Assembly: GCF_030283205.1 (NCBI RefSeq)
Contig: NZ_JASNWF010000009.1
Span: 353,251-417,250, forward strand
Length of the DNA: 64,000 bases
Source: Actinomadura opuntiae
Lineage (GTDB): Bacteria > Actinomycetota > Actinomycetes > Streptosporangiales > Streptosporangiaceae
Reading direction: 5' to 3'
Every line of letters starts with the position of its first letter. Position 1 is the stretch's first letter. The notes below the pieces were generated by a model. The model had not been told where the DNA came from and did no database searches. It saw only the letters and a program-made list of their open reading frames with translations. Positions 8,786 to 18,294 of the stretch are shown in pieces. A program made the position numbers and the translations under genes.

Positions 8786-11700
8786 GGCAGACCTTCCACG
8801 GCTCCAGGGAGCACACGTTCGAGGCCCTCTCCAGGGAACTGTTCGGTCCCGGGCCGGAGCGCTCCGGGAAGCCCCTCGACCTTTCAAGAGCGGTCCACTT
8901 CCCGAGCTGGGAAGCGGCGCGTGGCGTCTGGCACGACGCCGCATCCGGGCAGGAGATCCTTACGGAGGTGGTGCCTTCCCGGAGGTACGGCGTCGGGATC
9001 CTTTTTCCCGGCGGGACCCTGGAGGAGCGCTCTGCCGGCCCTGGCCTGGACGTCGAGCACTGCGAAGAGCCGCAGCTGCCGGATGCGGACATCGAGAGCA
9101 AGCAGGCGAAGATCGCCAGTCGAGACGAGGCTGGCCAGGACGACGACCTCGATCTGTCCCTTGCGAACGTGCGGCTACCGAGCACCCTCGGGCTCTCAGT
9201 GCACGGGTCCTTCCCGGCGGGTTCGCGGATGGTCCTGACCGCCGAGGTGGCCCGGTACCGCTCGTTCGAAGTTGCTATCGCAGAAGGCAAGCGGGACTGG
9301 TGGGTCCGGGAACCGGTTACCATCCGGGCCACCTTCCGCGGCGAGGACCTGGCTGTGACCGGCAGCCAGCGGCAGCGGATCGATCCGTACCCGCAGCCAG
9401 AGCTCATCAACGCTGGCGGTTTCGATATAGAGGTCCGCGCCTACAGCAGGATGGTCCAAGGAGATCACCTGATTACAGTCACACTCACGAACCGCTCGCA
9501 CGGCGGGAAGGACGGCGCCTCGCTGTTCCAGGCAGGATTCGAGCTCTCAGCCGAGAGCGGAGGTGCGTTCCTTCCCTACCCGGAGCGCCCGGGCGAGCAC
9601 GAGCCCGACGATGAGGAGGCAACAGCCGCCCTGCTCTACCGGCACCATCGGACCTTCGCTCTCGGGCACGGATGCGCCGCAGACTGGGAGCGGGAACCCG
9701 GAGAATACGTCGGCTCGATCAGGGCAACCTGTCTCCCGTCATTCGAAGCGCCGAGCATCACGCCCGACATCCAGCTCCCCGACAGCAGCCGGCTCGAGGT
9801 GAGCATGGAAGCGCTCGCCGCAGAGGACAGGCAACACGAGGCAAGCAGGCAAGTCAGCCTCCTGGTCGCCGGATACCGGGACTGGATAAGCGGGCTCGAA
9901 GAGAAGGCTCTCGAGCTCCCCCGGGAGCATCGCCCGGCAGCAGAGCGCCACATCGCCGATTGCAAGGTAGCCCTCGAACGGGTCGAGCGAGGATGGGCTC
10001 TGATCCGCCGGGATCGGAAAGTTGCGCTGGCCTTCAGGCTGGCCAACGAGGCGATGCTCGTCCAGCAGGCCCGATCAGCTGCGCCGCTCCGGCAGACCGT
10101 CGTCGACAAGTCCGGCCTCGTGCAAGTCCTGGGCGAGTTTCCCACCGGCGAGCTCCCGCCAGGCAGGGGGAAGTGGCGCCCCTTCCAGATCGCTTTCCTG
10201 CTCGCCGTAGCCGAATCGGTAGCCGACCCGACCAGCACGGACCGGGACACCGTGGAGCTGATCTTCTTCCCCACCGGAGGCGGCAAGACCGAGGCGTACC
10301 TTGCTGTGGCCGCCTTCTCGCTCTTCCTGCGGCGCCTGAGAGATCCCTCGGATGCCGGGACAGATGTCATCATGCGGTACACGCTCCGGCTGCTGACCGC
10401 CCAGCAATTCCTGCGGGCCGCGTCGCTGATCTGCGCTATGGAATATATCCGCGCTCGGCGTTCCGACCTGGGTGGCGAGCCCTACAGCATCGGCGTATGG
10501 CTCGGTGGCGGGACCACGCCGAACTCCCGCAAGGGCGCGATAAGGTCGTGGGACGACCTCGCCAGGAATCCGGGCAATGCCGCCAACGACTTCCTGCTCC
10601 TGAGATGCCCGTGGTGCGCCGCCCGGATGGGGCCCACCGAAGGGCAGTTGCGAAGTACCAAGGGGAGCAAGGCCAAGGTGATTCCCGGCTACCACAAGCA
10701 TCGCAGCGGGGTCACGCTGCGATGCCCCGATAGCCGATGCTCGTTCCATGACGGCCTCCCGATGCTGGTCGTGGACGATGACATCTACGACAAGCCTCCA
10801 TCCATGATCATCGGAACCGTGGACAAGTTCGCGACCATGGCTTGGAAGCCCGACTCCCGCGCGATCTTCGGCCTGGATCGCTCCGGCGAGCGACGCTTCT
10901 CCCCGCCCGGTTTGATCATCCAGGACGAGTTTCACCTCATCTCCGGCCCCCTCGGCTCGATGGTCGGGCTGTACGAGAGCGTGGTGGAGGACCTCTGCAC
11001 CGATCGCTGCGGTGCCCAGCTGGCCAAGCCGAAGATCATCGCTTCGACAGCGACGATCCGCCGCTACCGGGAGCAGGTCGCCGGGATCTACGCCAGGGAC
11101 CGCGTCGCTCTCTTCCCGCCACACGGCCTCGACGCCAGCGACTCCTTCTTCTCCGTCTGGGCACGCGACGGTCGCGGCAAGCTGCTTCCAGGGCGCCGGT
11201 ACGTGGGGGTGCACGCGCCTGCCCTCGGCTCCATGCAGAGCGTCCAGGTGAGGACTGCCGCGGCGCTTCTCCAAGCACCGCTCTCCCTGCCCGACGAGCA
11301 GCGCGATCCGTGGTGGAGCAGCCTCTGGTTCTTCAATAGCTTGCGCGAGCTCGGCAACTCCCTTTCGCTTCTCCAGGCCGACATCCCCGACTACCTGGTG
11401 GGGCTTCGTCGGCGCGACGGGCTGGAGGACATCCGCTTCGCGCGCAGCATCATGGAGCTCACGGGACGCCGCCGGAACGACGAGATCCCGCGGGCGATCG
11501 AGGAGCTCTCCACTCCCTACGGTGAGGGCAGGGCTGTGGACATCTGCCTCTCTTCCAACATCATCGAGGTCGGTGTCGACATCGACCGGCTGTCTCTCAT
11601 GGTCATTGTCGGCCAGCCCAAGACCACGGCCCAGTACATCCAGGTTTCCGGGCGCGTGGGCCGCCGCTGGGAGGAGCGCCCTGGACTCGTGGTTACCCTC

Positions 11701-12219
11701 TACGGCGCTGCCAAGCCCAGGGACCGATCGCACTACGAGCGGTTTCGTACCTATCACGAGCGCCTCTACGCCCAGGTAGAGCCCACCAGTGTGACGCCGT
11801 TCGCCGAGCCGGTCATGAAACGGGCACTTCACGGGGCGCTCGTGGCCCACATACGTCTGACCAACCCCGATGGCCTGCAGCCCTGGCCTCTCCCTGGCGA
11901 TGCCGCTGGGCACGCAGCCAGGATCCTGCTCGAACGCGCTCGACAGGTCGACCCGGAAGAGGCAGGGAACGCCAAAGAGGTCATCGAGCAGCGCCTGCGC
12001 GAGTGGAAGAGATGGGAACGCAGCGAGTGGGAGGCTGACACGTCCAGCGGCGATCCGCTCAATGGCCTCATGCGCTATGCCGGATCGCCGGCGCCTGGCA
12101 AGCAGCCTGCGACTTCGTGGGAGGTGCCGGCATCGATGCGCAACGTCGATGCCGAATGCAAGGCTGCTATAACACGCTCCTACAACAGGGACGATGAGGT
12201 CCAGGAGGATGGCCAGTGA
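8782..12219 (+). CDS. drmA: DISARM helicase DrmA
   Basis: 1145 residues, the usual size for DrmA. Start is the ATG overlapping the previous stop. An N-terminal region of about 450 residues precedes a superfamily 2 helicase: Walker A FFPTGGGKTEAY near 495-505, a zinc-ribbon-like insert with CPWC near 610 and CPDSRCSFH near 648, the Walker B box as QDEFH near 714-718, a SASTATIRRY-like motif III (IIASTATIRRYR), and helicase C with SSNIIEVGVDIDRL and SGRVGRR near 956-962. DrmA is a core DISARM component that acts with DrmB on incoming phage DNA. The next gene, DrmB-like, begins at the overlapping GTGA, so the pair is translationally coupled. Confidence 0.92.
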   Translation: MRQTFHGSREHTFEALSRELFGPGPERSGKPLDLSRAVHFPSWEAARGVWHDAASGQEILTEVVPSRRYGVGILFPGGTLEERSAGPGLDVEHCEEPQLPDADIESKQAKIASRDEAGQDDDLDLSLANVRLPSTLGLSVHGSFPAGSRMVLTAEVARYRSFEVAIAEGKRDWWVREPVTIRATFRGEDLAVTGSQRQRIDPYPQPELINAGGFDIEVRAYSRMVQGDHLITVTLTNRSHGGKDGASLFQAGFELSAESGGAFLPYPERPGEHEPDDEEATAALLYRHHRTFALGHGCAADWEREPGEYVGSIRATCLPSFEAPSITPDIQLPDSSRLEVSMEALAAEDRQHEASRQVSLLVAGYRDWISGLEEKALELPREHRPAAERHIADCKVALERVERGWALIRRDRKVALAFRLANEAMLVQQARSAAPLRQTVVDKSGLVQVLGEFPTGELPPGRGKWRPFQIAFLLAVAESVADPTSTDRDTVELIFFPTGGGKTEAYLAVAAFSLFLRRLRDPSDAGTDVIMRYTLRLLTAQQFLRAASLICAMEYIRARRSDLGGEPYSIGVWLGGGTTPNSRKGAIRSWDDLARNPGNAANDFLLLRCPWCAARMGPTEGQLRSTKGSKAKVIPGYHKHRSGVTLRCPDSRCSFHDGLPMLVVDDDIYDKPPSMIIGTVDKFATMAWKPDSRAIFGLDRSGERRFSPPGLIIQDEFHLISGPLGSMVGLYESVVEDLCTDRCGAQLAKPKIIASTATIRRYREQVAGIYARDRVALFPPHGLDASDSFFSVWARDGRGKLLPGRRYVGVHAPALGSMQSVQVRTAAALLQAPLSLPDEQRDPWWSSLWFFNSLRELGNSLSLLQADIPDYLVGLRRRDGLEDIRFARSIMELTGRRRNDEIPRAIEELSTPYGEGRAVDICLSSNIIEVGVDIDRLSLMVIVGQPKTTAQYIQVSGRVGRRWEERPGLVVTLYGAAKPRDRSHYERFRTYHERLYAQVEPTSVTPFAEPVMKRALHGALVAHIRLTNPDGLQPWPLPGDAAGHAARILLERARQVDPEEAGNAKEVIEQRLREWKRWERSEWEADTSSGDPLNGLMRYAGSPAPGKQPATSWEVPASMRNVDAECKAAITRSYNRDDEVQEDGQ

Positions 12220-14111
12220 CCAGCGGGAACATCCGCCGCGCGCAGCTGATCTCCCCCTTCGGAGCTGGCGCCATGACCGTGCTGGTCGACGGCACCTCCG
12301 TGATTGCCGCTGGGCTGGATCATTGGTTCGAGGGAGCGACAGATCCGGAAGAGTTCAGCCTGGAAGAATGGCGGTTGCAGAGCAGGCTGAAGGTCAACCA
12401 CTTCCGCCTGCCGCCGCCCTACGTTCGCCCCTCCCGGAGGGCAGCGGGACCGGCGCAACGCACTACCAACCTGGATATCACCGTCCCCTTCCTCCGCTTC
12501 CCTGCCTGGAGCTTCTGCCCCTTCTGCAAGCGCCTCGAAGCGAGCCCCCTGGTCCTCGAGGGCAAGGCATATTGCAAGGATCCGGCGCACGAGCGCGGGG
12601 GCAAGCGCGGCAAGGGGCCAGCCATGGCACAGGTTCCCTTCGTTACGGTGTGCGAACAGGGCCACCTGGACGACTTCCCCTGGCGGGAATGGGTCCATCG
12701 CTCCGTCCAGCCCAGCTGCGTCGGCACCCTGCGCCTGCACTCGCGAGGTGGTGGCTCACTCGCCGGCCAGGAGGTCTCCTGCGACGGATGCAAGCGCAAG
12801 CGGTCGCTCGAGAACGTGATGAACACCATCCAGGTAGACGGCCAGGAGACCACCATCCTGAGCAGCACCCTTGAGAAGGGAGCGGACTTTTCCTGCCGCG
12901 GCTTCCGGCCCTGGCTCGGCGGTGCCCGCCAACCGTGCGGGTGGCCGATCAGGGGAAGCCTCCGGGGAGCTTCCAACGTCTACTTCCCGCTGGTCGAGAG
13001 TTCCATCTATCTCCCGCAGAGCCCGAGCTCCACCCCGGAAGAGCTCATGGAGATCGTGACCTCGGAGCAGTTCGCGTCCGGGATGTCGCTGGCGCGCGCG
13101 ATGGGGGACGGGAAGATCACCGTCGAGAATTTCCGGAAAATGGACAGGGGCGGGTTGACGAGCTCCTTTAGTGACGATCAGGTCCGTGATGCCCTTGACG
13201 AGTATCTCGGTGGGGAGGCCGGAGAGCAGGACTACGACCTGGACGAGCACAGCCCAACCGAATGGCGGCGGCCCGAGCATGCTGTGCTGAGGGAAAGCAT
13301 CGAGCATCCGCACCTTCGCGTCACAAGAGCGAAGGGATCCTATGCAAGTGCTGTCGACGAGTCATTCTCGCGCGTCCGGTTGATCGAGACGCTCCGCGAA
13401 ACCCGTGCACTCTGGGGATTCACGCGCCTGAAATCGGGAGGCCTCAAGCTCCGCGAGGGCAAGAAGTTGCTGCGCCTGACCCCCTTGCCCCCTGGCCTGG
13501 ACTGGCTGCCCGCCTATACCGTTAACGGCGAGGGCATCTACCTGGAATTGGACGAGACCCGGCTACAAGGATGGGAGAGCAGGCGCGAGGTCCAGCAGCG
13601 TGCCGGGCGACTGGCAGCGCGTTACGAGACTGTCAGGGCTTCCCGTGGTTCGGCAGAGCGCGAGGTGTCTCCCCGCCTGGTCCTCGTCCATACTATTACC
13701 CACCTCCTAATCAACCAGCTCATCTTCGACTGCGGATACAGCACCGCATCCCTCCGCGAAAGACTGTTTGTCTCGACGAACAGGCAGCGTCCGATGGCTG
13801 GCATGCTGATCTACACTGCGGCGGGCGATGCCGAAGGGACCATGGGCGGGTTGGTCCGTATGGGCAAGCCCGGGTACCTGGAGCGCGTCTGGGAAGCTGG
13901 GCTCGCCAATGCTGCATGGTGCTCGACAGATCCGATCTGCATGGAGGAGGGTGAGAGCGGCCAGGGGCCCGATTCTTGCAACCTCGCAGCCTGCCACTCC
14001 TGTGGGTTGCTGCCCGAGACATCTTGCGAGGAGTTCAATCGCTTCCTGGATCGCGGGCTCGTCGTCGGATCTCTCAAGGAACCTGAAATCGGGTTCTTCC
14101 AGCCCGGGTGA
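12216..14111 (+). CDS. drmB: DISARM DUF1998-domain protein DrmB
   Basis: 631 residues from a GTG overlapping the drmA stop, with AGGAGG about 8 bases upstream. The N-terminus carries RRAQLISPFGAGAM (residues 6-19), the start typical of DrmB. CPFC and other cysteines near 105 suggest a zinc site. The C-terminal DUF1998 region has HTITHLLINQL near 492 and ends with a dense cysteine cluster (WCSTDPIC, SCNLAACHSC, ETSC) around residues 568-610. DrmB pairs with DrmA in every DISARM system. No phospholipase-D DrmC gene follows; a strong hairpin ends the operon 34 bases later. Confidence 0.93.
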   Translation: MTSGNIRRAQLISPFGAGAMTVLVDGTSVIAAGLDHWFEGATDPEEFSLEEWRLQSRLKVNHFRLPPPYVRPSRRAAGPAQRTTNLDITVPFLRFPAWSFCPFCKRLEASPLVLEGKAYCKDPAHERGGKRGKGPAMAQVPFVTVCEQGHLDDFPWREWVHRSVQPSCVGTLRLHSRGGGSLAGQEVSCDGCKRKRSLENVMNTIQVDGQETTILSSTLEKGADFSCRGFRPWLGGARQPCGWPIRGSLRGASNVYFPLVESSIYLPQSPSSTPEELMEIVTSEQFASGMSLARAMGDGKITVENFRKMDRGGLTSSFSDDQVRDALDEYLGGEAGEQDYDLDEHSPTEWRRPEHAVLRESIEHPHLRVTRAKGSYASAVDESFSRVRLIETLRETRALWGFTRLKSGGLKLREGKKLLRLTPLPPGLDWLPAYTVNGEGIYLELDETRLQGWESRREVQQRAGRLAARYETVRASRGSAEREVSPRLVLVHTITHLLINQLIFDCGYSTASLRERLFVSTNRQRPMAGMLIYTAAGDAEGTMGGLVRMGKPGYLERVWEAGLANAAWCSTDPICMEEGESGQGPDSCNLAACHSCGLLPETSCEEFNRFLDRGLVVGSLKEPEIGFFQPG

Positions 14112-14144
14112 AAAAGAGCTGATATCGGCTCGCCCGGCGTGTTC

Positions 14145-14173
14145 GCTCCAGCTAAATCGTATTTAGCTGGAGC
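14145..14173 (+). terminator. Hairpin after drmB
   Basis: GCTCCAGCTAAAT and ATTTAGCTGGAGC form a perfect 13-base-pair stem with a CGT loop, 34 bases after the drmB stop. There is no U-tract, as is common for actinomycete terminators. It would end the defence operon, and because it is symmetric it could also stop transcription from the opposing small gene at 14220-14486. Confidence 0.75.
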
Positions 14174-14219
14174 TGGTGGTCGCAATAGATCGGCTCGTCA
14201 CCTCACCTTCGAATCCCCA

Positions 14220-14486
14220 CTATGCCCCTTCCGGGAAAATGTCATTCGGCTCGTCGGCTACGCGTTCATGTTCGCCGCATACTCGGCATACCTGAGGTTC
14301 GAAGCCGGGCTCGATCTCGTGACTCATCGGGCAGACGCCGCGCGCGAGCTTGTCTAGCGCCTCCTGAGCGGACTCGACCGAAGCGAAGTAGCCGAGGCCG
14401 GGGACCTCGATGACGTCGACTCCTGGGAGGTACGGACTCTTCGCGACGATGATCTCTCGCGTGATCCCGCCGGTCCTGAGTTCCAT
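14220..14486 (-). CDS. Small hypothetical protein
   Basis: 88 residues with GGAGG placed 4 bases before the ATG, which supports translation. I do not recognise the family. Around residues 20-50 the text VDVIEVPGLGYFASVESAQEALDKL alternates strand and helix in a way reminiscent of HicB-like folds. The end has CPMSHE ... CRVCGEH, three cysteines and two histidines that could bind zinc. It converges on drmB, with the hairpin at 14145-14173 between them. Function unknown. Confidence 0.55.
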   Translation of the reverse strand: MELRTGGITREIIVAKSPYLPGVDVIEVPGLGYFASVESAQEALDKLARGVCPMSHEIEPGFEPQVCRVCGEHERVADEPNDIFPEGA

Positions 14487-15188
14487 CGTGCCTCCAAATC
14501 TCTTCGGCGATGGACTCGCCTGGTCCTGCGCTTCAGCGGTTGACCGACACGTACGGGGTGGTCACGTGCTCCGATCTCGGAGCTTCCTGGCGCCTCATCA
14601 CAGTACGTCATGCGACCTGGCTGTGCTGGTTGCGCACAACTGGACCCTTGGCCACCGGACGATGCCCCGCCCTTAACTGATCGAAAAGTGAAGGAGGCGT
14701 GCGATAGTCCTTCTATATAGTTAGAACGTCCTGGCGCTCCGCGAGGGCGAAGAGCGTTCTTCGTGCGATATGACGCGGGCTTCTGCAACAGATGAGGTCA
14801 CCGTGACCAGGAGCGTTGAACAGGTAGTCGCAGCTTTCTTGGAGGATGCTAAACGGCTGACAGTAAAGGCAGCTGGGCAGCCATTCGTTCGATCATGCAG
14901 CGGTGACCGCCCGGCCGTTTACGGGAGTTGACTCGGCTGTGGCGCTCGGTGCTTGATGTCACCCAGTCACGGAGGCGAGCGGGTGCGGACGGCAATTCCA
15001 GTAGTGCTCGGCTGGACATCAGGTGCCCTGGCAGGGCGAACCTCCTGGTCGACCTCGCGCCTATTAGGTGTTTTGCCGCGCGAGCGAACAGATCCGCGAC
15101 CGCAATCATCTCGCGGTGGGCGCAGTCACCTTAGAAGGCTCATGCCTTCGGAGGTTAATAAATTTACTGTAAGTCATCAAAAGGTTTC
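14487..15188. other. Gene-poor intergenic region
   Basis: About 700 bases between two minus-strand genes. Several short frames exist on both strands, but none has both a good ribosome binding site and protein-like sequence. The last 60 bases are AT-rich (near 15150-15190). No tRNA or clear repeat was seen. Decayed mobile-element sequence is possible in an island like this but I cannot demonstrate it. Confidence 0.45.
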
Positions 15189-16043
15189 CTATTGAACTAC
15201 AAAAGATCGAAGTTCACCGAGCAATTTCGTGCGCGCTCCTGCATTAACCGAAGGCAGGCCCTTCGCATATTTGGAGGTGATAACTTTGCCCCCTAGAGTG
15301 CGACCTGCTTCTAGGCTCGCCAGAGCATCGATCACGGTTGTGAGATGACGGTTGCGTGTCTTATAGAAACTCGGACCAGCGACGAACCAGTTGAGCTCAT
15401 CCAAATCCATCTCGGGTATGACCACTCCCGGGTCTGGAAGCATGTCCCATGCGGCCTCCACGATATCCGCTAGAGCGGGGTTCACTGTGGCCTTCCGGTA
15501 GATGGCGAGGGACATGGCCTGGAGGGTGCGCTGGTAGATGCCACCCTCCCGGTCTGTAGCCTTAGCCACCTCGCTGGGGAGCCATACAACATTCGGTACG
15601 AAGCTGTAGAGGCGCGGTATTCGGCTGGCGAGTAGGTCATGCCGGACTACCCGCCAGATGTGCGCAGCTACGAAGCCGCCGGCCATCTTTGCGCCGTTCA
15701 GCGTCTCATTTGCTTTGCTGGCGATCTGCTGATTTCTGGCAATACCTTTCATGAACGAGTTGTCGTCAGCCAGATAGCCGTCCTTGTCAGGATAAGACCA
15801 CATGTCGCGTCCATCGGCGAGGTGCCTTCGACGGCACCTCAGATCGCGGACGGCCCACGGCATCGTGATCGGCCAGTCAGCGTACACCTCCAGAGGAAGC
15901 CAGATGCCGACCTGTGCGAGCAGCCGTTGAGGGTCCTCCGCGTCATCAATGCTGCCGGGGGTGCGCGCAAGGTGCTGCGCTAGGAGTTCCGCCCCGCTAA
16001 CCTTGCCAAACAAACCCGTCATGTCGGGAGCATACAGGATCAT
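15189..16043 (-). CDS. Conserved-looking protein of unknown function in the defence island
   Basis: 284 residues. The sequence looks like a real, well-ordered protein: acidic and aromatic motifs such as LPLEVYADWP near 50, RCRRRHLADGRDMWSYPD near 70, GYLADDNSF near 90, GGFVAAHIWR near 122, and SFVPNVVWLP then DREGG further on. No membrane segment is present. The AHIW motif sits where HNH-type nucleases carry their first histidine, but the other residues are not clear, so I do not call it a nuclease. It lies alone on the minus strand between DISARM and a nuclease-like pair. Confidence 0.65.
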   Translation of the reverse strand: MILYAPDMTGLFGKVSGAELLAQHLARTPGSIDDAEDPQRLLAQVGIWLPLEVYADWPITMPWAVRDLRCRRRHLADGRDMWSYPDKDGYLADDNSFMKGIARNQQIASKANETLNGAKMAGGFVAAHIWRVVRHDLLASRIPRLYSFVPNVVWLPSEVAKATDREGGIYQRTLQAMSLAIYRKATVNPALADIVEAAWDMLPDPGVVIPEMDLDELNWFVAGPSFYKTRNRHLTTVIDALASLEAGRTLGGKVITSKYAKGLPSVNAGARTKLLGELRSFVVQ

Positions 16044-16827
16044 TCATCACATTCTTGGCCGCCTTAGGACCCCCAGCCAACGAGAACGCCGTGATGGGCT
16101 TGGAGGAATGTCGGTTCCCGGTATTCCGGGAACGAATAAGCGTCGGTCTGCGCTCTCCCTGAAATCGGAGGACCGAACCGGGAGAAGGTTGCGTCGTTGC
16201 GTGCCAGGAGACGTTCGTTCGATCCGGAGTCGTTCGCATCATGGAGGAGACCGGCAAGTCAGTAGCTCAAACGACTTGTAACCTTTGTAGCAACGAGCAC
16301 AGACTTCACGACTGGACGAATAAGGAGCGTCTGGCCGGTTCTGCCGGGAACGGAGGCGACACGCTGTCATAGCCGAAGTCGTCGGAGGACTCGGGGTTGA
16401 GCGGGGCCGGGCAGAGGATCTGGCGCGGCTGCGTCGGCAGAAGGCCGACATGGCCAGGGGCATACTGAGGAGAAGGCCGTCTAATGGGCCGAGCGCGCTG
16501 AGTTGGAGACGGAGCCTGATGCCCTCAGGCGATCAGTGATCCTCTGGGTGAAGGACGCAAGAGGGCGGACGAGCGCCGGTCATCAAATCGAACATCACGT
16601 GATAGGTCTCGTCGAGTTCGGGCCGGTATGAACTGATCTTGTGCAGTGAACGTGGACCGGACTCGACCGGGACATCTTCGCCCCGCTGCTGTGATCATTA
16701 CCGGGATCCCGTCAGGGCACCGCTTCGCTTCTGCCTGACCTTCGGCAGAGCACGGCGCTACGGTGCCTGCTTTTCCGCGTCACTGCCCCGATCAGCGTGA
16801 CGGACATACGGTGGTGGGGCATGACGG
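16044..16827. other. Intergenic region with no supportable gene
   Basis: About 780 bases between two minus-strand genes. Plus-strand frames near 16360-16490 (for example ...EDLARLRRQKADMARG) have the helical, charged character of transposase or coiled-coil remnants but are interrupted by stops. No intact reading frame, inverted terminal repeat or RNA gene was found. The region looks degraded. Confidence 0.45.
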
Positions 16828-18294
16828 TCACCAGTGGTCGATCTCGGGCGTGTGTTCTTCTTCGAAGAGGGCAGCCCGCCGGCTACCTGATATTTCGCGC
16901 ATATGCTTTTGGAGGCTGGCAAACGCGGCACTGGCCTCTCGGCCTTCCTCGGGATCAAACTGCGGAAACGCGTACAGGGCCAATGGGATGAGCTCCCCGA
17001 TGCCGAAACGGCTGGACCCGTACCCGGTCACGGACTTGTTGGAGTAGTTCAGCTTCAGGAAGTTCCCGCCGGCCGCTTTGACGGCAACGCGCCGGATGCG
17101 CGCGTTCGGCCCGGCCGTCGAAGTCACGCGGAGCAAGTCCTCGTCATTGAAGACCTCTTCCTTGCCTTCGGATTCGCACGTCCATTTCCTGCCCTCCTCG
17201 ACGAACTCGATCGTGCGAACGGCGTGTCGGGCTTCGGCAAGTCGCAACCGTTCCAAGACCTCGTCCAGTGGGGCGCCGCTGGATTCGTGGATGACGGGCA
17301 TTTGTTCGGCACTGCCGTACAGGCGCAGAAGAGAATGTCGGGTCCGGAAGTTGAGTCCGCCGTCCTCTATGGACCAATAGGCAAATCTCGAGTCAGGCGG
17401 GAAGTCTGTCTCGGATGCGATCGCAGAACAGGCCCGCGCCTTAAGGCGGTCCGTGTTGGCCCAGACGAGTTCTTGCAAGTTATCGGTGGCTTCTGGAAGG
17501 TCCAGGGCCACGAGTTGATCGAACGTCAATGTGAAGGCCAGGTTTCGCCAGAATAGACTGTCTCGGATCCAGTCCTGTTCAAGGAGGAAGAGCAGGGCGC
17601 TGCTGTCCAGTTGTTTCTGTCTGACGGTCGCCGGAAAAAGGGACGCAGGCTGTCCTGCGCCGACCCACAAGGCCTGGAGGACCTGGAGGAGTCGATCAGT
17701 GCGATCGGAGTCCAGGACGCCCGGGATCCGGTTCGCCGCATTGGCTGTGCGCTCTGGATCGCCGCGCTTGGCGGATTCGAAGCCTTCCTCGAAGAGGGTG
17801 GCGGTCTCGGCGGCCTCCGCCCGATCGACGACGCCTCGACCTCCTTGCAGCACGGCAGCAGATGCGAGGCCCATCAAGTCGGTGCGGCGCCTGCGGTCCA
17901 GAAACTCCTGCGTGCCTGCCGAATCGGTTACCAGAACGCCGTGGTCGCGAGCCTCGGAGGACACAAGAGAATTGTGATCCGCTGAAGCCGAAACGGAGCC
18001 TAGTGCAAAGAAGATTGGTTTTCGATCAGGGACCAGGCCGATATCTTCGGCCAGATGCTCCGGATTGGTGTCTGCGCGGATGAACAGTTCGCGCGGCCGT
18101 TCTTCTCCCGGCCAGGTGAGTAGTAGATCGGGGACAAAAGTATTATTAAAGTATTCAGTGCTGTTAATCTGGACCCTGACGTCCAGTGCACGGACCTTGT
18201 TGATGACCTCATTCTTCACGGACGAGATGGAGTTCGCTAGATCCGCAATGCTCGCAAAGTGCCCGGTATGCGCCGAAAAACGATGACCAGTCAT
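16828..18294 (-). CDS. Unknown protein, second gene of a two-gene nuclease-like module
   Basis: 488 residues from the ATG that overlaps the upstream stop (ATGA). I do not recognise the family. The N-terminal 100 residues include YFNNTFVPDLLLTW ... RELFIRAD, a PD...E-x-I-R pattern that could be a divergent PD-(D/E)XK core with arginine in place of lysine. The middle (about 100-330) is helix-rich; the C-terminus is mixed, with VAVKAAGGNFLKLNYSNKS. No helicase motif or membrane helix is seen. Tight coupling to the PD-(D/E)XK-like gene suggests the two products work together, perhaps in DNA defence. Confidence 0.7.
   Translation of the reverse strand: MTGHRFSAHTGHFASIADLANSISSVKNEVINKVRALDVRVQINSTEYFNNTFVPDLLLTWPGEERPRELFIRADTNPEHLAEDIGLVPDRKPIFFALGSVSASADHNSLVSSEARDHGVLVTDSAGTQEFLDRRRRTDLMGLASAAVLQGGRGVVDRAEAAETATLFEEGFESAKRGDPERTANAANRIPGVLDSDRTDRLLQVLQALWVGAGQPASLFPATVRQKQLDSSALLFLLEQDWIRDSLFWRNLAFTLTFDQLVALDLPEATDNLQELVWANTDRLKARACSAIASETDFPPDSRFAYWSIEDGGLNFRTRHSLLRLYGSAEQMPVIHESSGAPLDEVLERLRLAEARHAVRTIEFVEEGRKWTCESEGKEEVFNDEDLLRVTSTAGPNARIRRVAVKAAGGNFLKLNYSNKSVTGYGSSRFGIGELIPLALYAFPQFDPEEGREASAAFASLQKHMREISGSRRAALFEEEHTPEIDHW

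Noticed and set aside
10075..11913. 612-codon minus-strand frame inside drmA
   Set aside because: Antisense to the helicase core, whose motifs are intact. Long antisense frames are expected in high-GC DNA.
14849..15109. Minus-strand frame of 86 codons in the island gap
   Set aside because: Some helical character but no ribosome binding site and no recognisable family.
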